From an uncultured Clostridia bacterium (GTDB lineage: Bacteria > Bacillota > Clostridia > TANB77 > CAG-508), in contig CATGLK010000004.1 in assembly GCA_949538735.1 (NCBI GenBank), forward strand, positions 1 through 64,000: a stretch of DNA of 64,000 nucleotides, given 5' to 3'. Shown here in pieces: positions 1 through 6,412 of the stretch. Position numbers and translations under genes: made by a program. How positions within the stretch are numbered: position 1 is the stretch's first letter; every line of letters starts with the position of its first letter. Under the pieces are notes generated by a model. That model saw nothing but the letters and a program-made list of their open reading frames with translations, made no database searches and had not been told where the DNA came from.

Positions 1-58
1 AATGTCAGCGTAAAAATTCCACGCTTTTGTGTCCAAAAACTTGACATAGATTCAGATC

Positions 59-340
59 ATGCCAGAAGAAAGAAAAGAATATATTAAAAAATTAGAAGAA
101 GAAGGAGGAAGTAAAGAGATGAAATTTGAAAAATATTTTATTGAATGGCTAGAGGATGAAAAAAGAGAAGGAAGAGAAATAGGGAGACAAGAAGGAGAAA
201 AGCGTGGTGAGAAATTAGGAATAGCAAAAGCAATAAAACAAATGGTAAAAGAAATGATACAAAAGCAAATGAGTGATAAAGATATAATGGATATAACTAA
301 AATAGACGAAAAAGAGTTACAAAAACTAAAAATGGCATAA
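59..340 (+). pseudogene. C-terminal remnant resembling Rpn/PD-(D/E)XK transposase-nuclease tail
   Basis: This 93-residue highly charged ORF (GREIGRQEGEKRGEKLG and a terminal DIMDITKIDEKELQKLK) resembles the helical C-terminal tail of Rpn/YhgA-like PD-(D/E)XK family proteins, where a Glu/Lys/Gly-rich linker precedes a short helix-turn-helix-like segment. The nuclease core is absent. The same frame has a TAG at 47-49, and no ribosome binding site precedes the ATG, so it looks like a decayed or rearranged fragment rather than an intact gene. The rest could lie upstream, outside the window, in another frame. Family assignment rests on recognising the tail only and is tentative. It borders the DGR cassette, a common place for mobile-element debris. 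Confidence 0.45.
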
Positions 341-362
341 TAATTCGAATTAATACAATAAA

Positions 363-416
363 GAAAACCGCAATTTTTAAATTATGTGTTTGAAAATTGT
401 GGTTTTATTATGTTTT
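363..416 (+). terminator. Hairpin terminator upstream of DGR cassette
   Basis: AAAACCGCAATTTTT pairs imperfectly with AAAATTGTGGTTTT across a short loop and is followed by T-rich sequence. A close relative follows the first DGR target gene (2256-2302), so the two stem sequences look duplicated. Confidence 0.55.
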
Positions 417-553
417 TAGACAACAAGTTGTAGCATTTTTAGCAAGTTTTTTATTTTACTATATTGACGTTTTGCGACATCTACTATAAAATATAAATGT
501 GAATAAAGAGACAAAAAATGTAAATACTATAAAAGATAACAAAGAGATACTTG

Positions 554-583
554 TTGACGTAATTCATGTATAAAGTATAAGAT
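554..583 (+). promoter_or_regulatory. Putative promoter of first DGR target gene
   Basis: TTGACG at 554-559 is followed after 16-18 bases by TATAAG/TAAGAT. The surrounding block (AGAGATACTTGTTGACG at 543-559) is nearly identical to the block in front of the third pilin-like gene (32331-32348), which supports a shared promoter or operator. Inferred from sequence only. Confidence 0.45.
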
Positions 584-617
584 ATAAATGCAAAACAAAA
601 GAAGGGAGTTTTAAAAA

Positions 618-2241
618 ATGAGAAAACAAACAAATGAGAAAGGAATTACACTAATAGCGCTAGTAATAACAATTATAGTATTATTAATATTAGCACGGAG
701 TGACAATAGCAACATTAACAGGAGATAATGGAATATTAGGAAAAGCAGCGCAAGCAAAAGAAAAGACAAATGCAGCAGGAGACTTAGAATACTTACAAAC
801 AGAAGTGTTAGGAATAATGGCAGAATATTATACAGGTGACAAAAGTATGCAAGAAGATGAATATATTTTAACAGAATTAGGAAAGAAAAATGGAATAACA
901 GCTAATATAGCAAAAGGAACAGTAACATATAAAAATAAAGAATACACATTAAGTGAAATAACAGGTGGAACACAAGAAAAAGAGCAGATAGAAAAGAATG
1001 GTCTAGAAGAAATAACATTAGCAAATGCTGAAAAAGGAAGTAATGAAGAAACATTATTAAAAGAACAAAGTGTTAGAGCAATAATCACAGAGAAAGAAGA
1101 CAAAACAAACAAAGCGGTAATTCCAACAGGATTTTACTATGTAACAGGAACACCATCAACAGGACTAGTAATCTCAGACAAAATGGGAGATGACGACAAC
1201 AATTCTAAAAAGGGAAATCAATTTGTATGGATACCATGTTCAGGAACAAATGGAATACCATACGAAAAAACAGATGACAATGGAGCAGGAAATCATGGAC
1301 TAGCATCATATTGGGAAGATTATAAAAGTAAGCAGTATTATTATACAACAACAACAACAACAGGAGAAACAATAACAGGCTGGTCAGATAATGGTGGAAG
1401 TTATGCAAGTGTAACAAAATATGGTGGATTTTATATAGGAAGATATGAGGCAGGAGTGCCAAGAAACACAGATTTTTACGCAGATAGTGAAGGTGCAACT
1501 TATCATACAAATGCAAAGAAAAATGCAGATGCAGTGTTAAATATGAGTCCAATAGTACAAAAAGACACGCAAAGCTGGAATTATATATCACAAGAAAAGG
1601 CTAAAAAAGTATCAGAAAATATGTATAAATCAAGTACATCAGTAACAAGTAGTTTAGTAGACAGTTATGCATGGGATACAGCTGTAAAATGGATGGCAAG
1701 TGATAGTAAATATAGTGGAATAGGAATGGACAGTAAAAATTACGGAAATTATTTAGACAATACTTCAATAACAGCAAATACATTATATGCATTACATAGA
1801 TATGCAGGAAGAAATGCAACAGGAGTAGCAAATAATAAAAGTGATTATTGGACATTTGCGACAAAATATAAAAAAGGAAATATGACATCAGGAAGAATTA
1901 CATTGTTAACATCAATAAGAGACCAATATGAATTTGCATTAAATTCATATGATGACACAAATTATAATTATTATATATATAAAGAACTAGCAACAGGAGC
2001 AGCAGATGAAACAAAAGTAAAAAATATATATGATATGGCAGGAAATATGTGGGAATGGACTACTGAAACAGGAAACCATACTACTGCAAATGGAAGTTCT
2101 GGAACGACATTTGCTGTTCTTCGTGGGGGTAGTTTCAACTACCATGGTAGCGACGGCCCTGTGTCTGGCCGCTACGGCAACTCTTCCACTTCTGGGTTCA
2201 ACGTCAGCATTGGCTTCCGCCCTGTGCTTTATATAAAATAA
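618..2241 (+). CDS. DGR target protein 1: pilin-like N-terminus, FGE/C-type-lectin C-terminus, needs +1 frameshift
   Basis: This is a surface-display candidate diversified by the DGR. Translation starts at ATG 618 (GAAGGGAG upstream) and gives 26 residues with a type IV prepilin-like segment (KGITLIALVITIIVLLILA). An in-frame CGG (696-698) then interrupts the frame. Skipping the C reads GGA and continues as GVTIATLTGDNGILGKA, the usual continuation of this clostridial pilin-like family, giving about 540 residues. The C-terminal part from about residue 200 (FVWIPC, GGFYIGRYEAG, WDTAVKWM, GNMWEWTTE, VLRGGSF, GFRPVLYIK) matches the formylglycine-generating-enzyme/C-type-lectin fold typical of DGR targets. 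The last 39 codons before the tail (about residues 499-537) are the variable repeat. The Glu at position +5 of classical pilins is replaced by Ala. It is a tandem paralogue of the next gene. Confidence 0.88.
696..699 (+). other. +1 frameshift site, GCA CGG A to GCA (C) GGA
   Basis: In-frame CGG follows the hydrophobic pilin segment. Frame 0 ends at TAA 12 codons later; the +1 frame carries the remaining 514 residues. The expected family sequence at this point is LAGVTI, so the C is the extra base. Confidence 0.85.
2113..2228 (+). repeat. DGR variable repeat VR1
   Basis: 116 bases aligned without gaps to the template repeat at 5530-5645. By my count there are 15 mismatches: 14 at template A positions and one C-to-T. 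The first 24 bases and the last 20 (GGCTTCCGCCCTGTGCT core) are identical to the TR, giving the expected conserved 3' initiation region. Confidence 0.93.
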
Positions 2242-2255
2242 TTGATATTATAAAT

Positions 2256-2302
2256 AGAACCGCAATTTTTAAATTATATGTTTAAAAGTTGCAGTTTTTT
2301 TT
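2256..2302 (+). terminator. Terminator after DGR target 1
   Basis: GAACCGCAATTTTT pairs imperfectly with AAAAGTTGCAGTTT and is followed by a run of nine T. It resembles the hairpin at 363-416. Confidence 0.6.
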
Positions 2303-2406
2303 TGCACCAGCGAAAAAAATAAAACAAAAGTGCGTATCATCTATTAACATAAACTCCAAAAACATATAAAATATATATGCAAAACAAAAGAAGGGAGTTT
2401 TAAAAA

Positions 2407-4039
2407 ATGAAAAAACAAAAAAACAAAGGAATTACCTTAATAGCACTAGTAATCACAATAATAGTGTTATTAATACTAGCACGGAGTAGCAATAAGCACA
2501 TTAACAGGAGACAATGGAATACTAGGAAAAGCAGTACAAGCAAAAGAAAAAACAAACGCAGCAGGAGACTTAGAATACTTGCAAACAGAAGCACTAGGAA
2601 TAATGTCAGAATACTATGGAAGTGCAACAGATATGCAAGAAGACGAATACATACTAACAGAACTAGGAAAAAAAGACGGAATAACAGCAAACATAGCAAA
2701 AGGAACAGTAACATACAAAAACAAAGAATACACACTAAGCGAAATAACAGGTGGAACAGAAGAGAAACAAACATTAGAAAAAAACAATCTAGAAGAAATA
2801 ACACTAGCAAATGCAGAAAAAGGAAGTTTAGAAGAAACATTATTAAAAGAACAAAGTGTTAGAGCAGTAATAACAGAAAAAGAAGACAAAACAAACAAAG
2901 CAGTAATACCAACAGGATTTTACTATGTAACAGGAACACCATCAACAGGACTAGTAATCTCAGACAAAATGGGAGACGATGATAGCAATTCCCAAAAAGG
3001 AAACCAATTTGTATGGATACCATGTTCAGGAACAAATGGAATAACATACGAAAAAACAGATGATAATGGAGCAGGAAATCATGGATTAGCATCATATTGG
3101 GAGGAGTATAAAAGCAAGCAATGGTATTATACAACAGTACCATCAGGATACGAAAATGCAGGACAAACAATAACAGATTGGTCAGATAATGGTGGAAATT
3201 ATGCAAGTGTAACAAAATACGGTGGATTTTATATAGGAAGATATGAGGCAGGAGTGCCAAGAGACACAGATTTTTACGCAGATAGTGAAGGTGCAACATA
3301 TGAAAGAGAAGGAAAGAAGAATGCAAGTGCTGTATTAAGTATGAGCCCAATAGTGCAAAAAAACACACAAAGTTGGAATTATATATCACAAGAAAAAGCT
3401 AAAAAAGTTTCTGAAAATATGTATAAAGCAAGTACATCAGTAACAAGTAATTTAGTAGACAGTTATGCATGGGATACAGCTGTAAAGTGGATGGCAAGTG
3501 ATAGCAAATATAGTGGAATAGGAATGGACAGTTCAAACTATGGAAATTATTATAATAATAACAAAATAGCAATAAATACATTATATGCAGAACATAGATT
3601 AGGAAGCAGAAATGCGACAGGAGCAGCAAATAATAAAAGTGATTATTGGACAATTGCAACAAAATATAAAAAAGGAAATATAACATCAGGGTATGTTTCA
3701 TTGTCAGCATCAATAAGAGACCAATATGAATTTGCATTAAATTCATATGATGACACAAATTATAATTATTATATATATAAAGAACTTGCGACAGGAGCAG
3801 CAGATGAAACAAAAGTAAAAAATATATACGACATGGCAGGAAATATGTGGGAATGGACTACTGAAACAGGAAATCACACTACTGCAAACGGAAGTTCTGG
3901 AACGACGTTTGCTGTTCTTCGTGGGGGTAGTTTCAGCAGCTACGGTAGCAACTACCCTGTGTCTCACCGCCACGGCGGCGATTCCACTACTGGGTACAAC
4001 TTCAACTTTGGCTTCCGCCCTGTGCTTTACATAAGGTAA
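2407..4039 (+). CDS. DGR target protein 2: paralogue of target 1, needs +1 frameshift
   Basis: Starts at ATG 2407 behind a leader (GCAAAACAAAAGAAGGGAG) nearly identical to that of target 1. The first 25 residues include KGITLIALVITIIVLLILA; the frame then meets CGG at 2482-2484. A +1 shift reads GGA and continues GVAISTLTGDNGILGKAV to TAA 4037-4039, about 543 residues in all. The body is strongly similar to target 1, with the same FGE/C-type-lectin motifs (GGFYIGRYEAG, WDTAVKWM, GNMWEWTTE, VLRGGSF). VR2 covers about residues 502-540. Without the shift, frame 0 yields a low-complexity Arg/Asn-rich tail that has no resemblance to target 1. Presumably the protein is anchored by the N-terminal helix and displays its variable lectin-like face outside. 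Confidence 0.88.
2482..2485 (+). other. +1 frameshift site, GCA CGG A to GCA (C) GGA
   Basis: Same position in the pilin-like segment as in target 1. Dropping C2482 restores GVAISTLTGDNG and the whole 518-residue remainder. Confidence 0.85.
3911..4026 (+). repeat. DGR variable repeat VR2
   Basis: 116 bases aligned without gaps to the TR (5530-5645). I count 11 mismatches, all at template adenines (A to G, C or T). The altered positions differ from those in VR1, so the two VRs were written independently. Confidence 0.95.
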
Positions 4040-4121
4040 TACTGACCACTGAAAGCCTGGAAGCTCTCATTTGGAAAGTATAGAGATGAAAGATAAATAA
4101 AAAATGGTAAAGGAATAAACA

Positions 4122-4502
4122 ATGGAAGTATCAGCATATGAAAGAAAAAGTAAAGAGCTAACACTAATTCCAAAATATGAAAGATATATGGAATATATGC
4201 TAGAAGTAATATTGTTACAATTACCACGAACAGAAAAATTCAGTATTGGTACAGAATACAAAAACATAATGTATGAAACATTCAGAAATATAATGTTCAT
4301 ACCAAAAGCAACACCAAAAGAAAGAATATATTATTTGAACAGAATAGACGCAGGATTAAACATACAAAGAGCATTGCTGAGATTGATGAAAAAATGTAAA
4401 TGGATTGACAATAAAAAGTTCGAATATGTCATGAACACATTAATAGCTGAAACAGGATCAATTTTAGGGGGACTGATAAAATATTATGCCAAAAACAGTT
4501 AA
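4122..4502 (+). CDS. avd: DGR accessory variability protein (Avd-like)
   Basis: A 126-residue, all-helical, basic protein between the second target and the reverse transcriptase, in the usual place and of the usual size for Avd. Avd proteins form a pentameric four-helix-bundle barrel that binds the reverse transcriptase and the TR RNA and is needed for mutagenic retrohoming. Visible traits are a long amphipathic start (IPKYERYMEYMLEVILLQLP), AGLNIQRALLRLMKKCKWID, and a C-terminal helix ending LIKYYAKNS, similar to the S23-like/Avd family. The gene overlaps the reverse transcriptase start by 17 bases, implying translational coupling. Assignment combines similarity by eye with context. Confidence 0.8.
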   Translation: MEVSAYERKSKELTLIPKYERYMEYMLEVILLQLPRTEKFSIGTEYKNIMYETFRNIMFIPKATPKERIYYLNRIDAGLNIQRALLRLMKKCKWIDNKKFEYVMNTLIAETGSILGGLIKYYAKNS

Positions 4503-5512
4503 GAATGTATATTATAAATATTTGACATATGAAAACTTAATGAAAGCACATAAAAAAAGTCAAAAAGGCAAAACAAACAGAAAAAATGTTATAAAATTCA
4601 ACTTCAAACAAGAAGAATACATACAGTGGCTATACGAAAAATTAAAAACAAAAACATATAAGCATGGAGGCTATACAGAATTTTATGTCACAGAACCCAA
4701 ACTTAGAAAAATAGAAGCCTCTTGCTATATGGATAGAATTGTACACAGGTGGTGCGTAGATAGCTTTCTTGAAAAATATTTCGTACCACAGTTTATTGAT
4801 AATTCTTATGCATGTATCAAAGGGAAAGGAATGCACAGAGCTGCACTAGATGTCCAAAAAGCTATGAAGAAATGCAAAAAACAATATGGTGAATATTATA
4901 TATTAAAAATGGACATTGCAAAATACTTTGCAAATATTAACAAAAACAAATTGTTTGAAATTTTAAAACGAAAAGTAAAAGATGAAAATTTAGTATGGCT
5001 TTTGCACGAAATAATATATTCAAAAAAAGAAGAAAAGGGAATACCAATACGGAAATTTAACAAGTCAAATTTTTGCAAATATATATTATAATGAAGCAGA
5101 CCAATACATAAAAAATAAATTAAAAGTAAAACATTACTATAGATACATGGATGATAGCATAATTTTAATGAAAGATAAAAAAGAACTAAAAGAAGTAAAA
5201 ACAAAGTTAACACAATTTATAGATGAAGAATTAGGTCTAGAATTTAATTCAAAAACAAATATATTTAAATCAAACCAAGGTGTCAACTTTTGTGGATATA
5301 AAATAAACGAATATAGAATGAAACTTAGAACCAAAGGGAAAAAGCGAATAAGAAAAGTAATAAAAATAATGAAAAACAAAATAAAAAATGGAGAAATGAC
5401 TTCAAAAGATGCCAAAAGGCATTTATGTGGATTTTTTGGATATATGAAATATGCAGACAAATACAATTTTGTAAACTGCTATTTTGAAAATGAAGAAAAA
5501 GAATTGGGGTAA
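4486..5512 (+). CDS. DGR reverse transcriptase, split by +1 frameshift inside motif 4
   Basis: The enzyme reverse-transcribes TR RNA with errors at adenines and so feeds variable cDNA into the target genes. ATG 4486 begins a frame with RT finger/palm motifs (CYMDRIVHRWCVDSFLEKYF, YYILKMDIAKYFANIN) that reaches CGG at 5050-5052 after 188 codons. Reading on in frame 0 stops after about 13 more residues. Dropping the C gives G189 and then NLTSQIFANIYYNEADQY, the GxxxSQ motif diagnostic of DGR reverse transcriptases, then YMDD at about residues 220-223 and a thumb-like tail, total about 341 residues. Frame 0 alone lacks the catalytic aspartates, so activity requires the shift. It overlaps avd upstream and is followed within 20 bases by the TR. 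Confidence 0.92.
5050..5053 (+). other. +1 frameshift site in the RT, ATA CGG A to ATA (C) GGA
   Basis: The shift restores the conserved Gly of GIPIGNLTSQ. The product of frame 0 alone would be an inactive 201-residue N-terminal fragment. Confidence 0.9.
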
Positions 5513-5529
5513 ATCAAAGGCTTTGTGGA

Positions 5530-5645
5530 GCTGTTCTTCGTGGGGGTAGTTTCAACAACAACGGTAGCAACAACCCTGTGTCTAACCGCAACGGCAACAA
5601 TTCCACTACTGGGTACAACATCAACATTGGCTTCCGCCCTGTGCT
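5530..5645 (+). repeat. DGR template repeat TR
   Basis: A 116-base block directly downstream of the reverse transcriptase, identical to VR1 and VR2 outside adenine positions. It has 29 A residues, and 11 of its 39 codons are AAC/AAT, the codon type whose adenine mutagenesis gives many amino acids but no stop. It ends in TAG one codon after the alignment. It is much more GC-rich than its surroundings. The remaining sequence to 5816 shows no gene or clear structure. Confidence 0.95.
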
Positions 5646-5816
5646 CTAGTATTATTCCAGATTATGTATTTTAAGGAATATGTACAGCGAAATATTAGAT
5701 ATTAAAGGGGTTTACTCCATCCTTAATTGGTAAATATGAATCATAGACAAGGTATTAGTAGAAATTTCGAATTTATAGTAGTCTAAAATAGGTTAAATAT
5801 GAAAGAATATTAAATT

Positions 5817-6152
5817 ATGAAAACAAATATAAATGTATGTTATCTATCTGGAACGATTATTTCAGATATTGAATTTAACTTCTTTTTTAATAGTAAAAAA
5901 TTGATATCAAAGGCAATGTTTCTATTAAAGACAGAAGAAGGATTTAGAAATAGCAACATAGTTAAATCAATACAGTTGGAAGTGCGTGCATATGATGAAA
6001 TGGCAGATTTGATTTATAGGGATTTTGCTATTGGAGATATAGTTATGCTACAAGCTTTTTTAGAAGGAGATAAGGTTATTTTAGAGAATGTGTTAAAAAT
6101 GGAGAATAGTAAAAAAACACTTGACAACACAATCCAAAAAGATATAAAATAA
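5817..6152 (+). CDS. Small OB-fold, single-stranded-DNA-binding-like protein
   Basis: A 111-residue protein with the pattern of a short SSB/PriB-type OB-fold: N-terminal strand VCYLSGTIISDIEF, a central IQLEVRAYDEMADLIYRDF, and IGDIVMLQAFLEGDKVILE near the end. It lacks the acidic C-terminal tip of replicative SSB, so it is unlikely to be the housekeeping copy. It lies just downstream of the DGR template repeat and upstream of the Mn riboswitch. No clear ribosome binding site precedes ATG 5817. A role in nucleic-acid binding is inferred from fold alone; whether it belongs with the DGR is unknown. Confidence 0.5.
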   Translation: MKTNINVCYLSGTIISDIEFNFFFNSKKLISKAMFLLKTEEGFRNSNIVKSIQLEVRAYDEMADLIYRDFAIGDIVMLQAFLEGDKVILENVLKMENSKKTLDNTIQKDIK

Positions 6153-6171
6153 GAACAACAAAAAACTAAAA

Positions 6172-6301
6172 TTAAAAGGGAGTAGCTTTCAATTATTAAT
6201 CAACAGTCGCGATACAAAAGAGTATCTGGTTAGTAAGCTATAAAAATAGTAAGCGAGACTTTTAAAAGGAAACAGAAAATCCTTTTAAAAGTCTTTTTTG
6301 A
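6172..6301 (+). ncRNA. yybP-ykoY manganese riboswitch with terminator
   Basis: AAAGGGAGTAGC at the 5' side and AGTAAGCGAGACTTTT at the 3' side match the two conserved ends of the yybP-ykoY family; GTCGCGATAC and GTATCTGG lie between them. The segment 6259-6296 forms a strong hairpin (GACTTTTAAAAGG pairing with CCTTTTAAAAGTC) ending in six T, so the 3' part of the aptamer overlaps a transcription terminator. The family senses Mn2+ and turns expression on. The downstream cation ATPase fits an Mn2+ export role. Confidence 0.8.
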
Positions 6302-6313
6302 TTTTTAAGCCAA

Positions 6314-6346
6314 GGGTGTTTTTGGGGACAGACCTTAAAAACACCC
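6314..6346 (+). repeat. Hairpin repeat family A, single copy
   Basis: GGGTGTTTTT and AAAAACACCC form a perfect 10-bp stem around the loop GGGGACAGACCTT. The same element occurs as inverted pairs at 22802-22905, 26760-26862 and 53342-53449. REP-like; no gene inside. Confidence 0.85.
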
Positions 6347-6412
6347 AAAACCCAAAAAGAGTAGCATAATTTTAGTAAAATTTGTTAAAAATAGAAATAA
6401 GGAGTGGTAAGT

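Noticed and set aside
1205..1888. Long reverse-strand ORFs inside the DGR target genes
   Set aside because: Leu/Phe-rich shadows caused by A-rich coding sequence on the other strand; no ribosome binding sites or family resemblance.
2407..2862. Basic Arg/Asn/Lys-rich 151-residue ORF as a separate protein
   Set aside because: Only its first 25 codons are real; the rest is the zero-frame shadow of DGR target 2 beyond the CGG.
5147..5512. Independent small protein starting MDDSIILM
   Set aside because: It is the palm/thumb end of the reverse transcriptase; the first residues belong to YMDD, and the frame continues back to the CGG at 5050.
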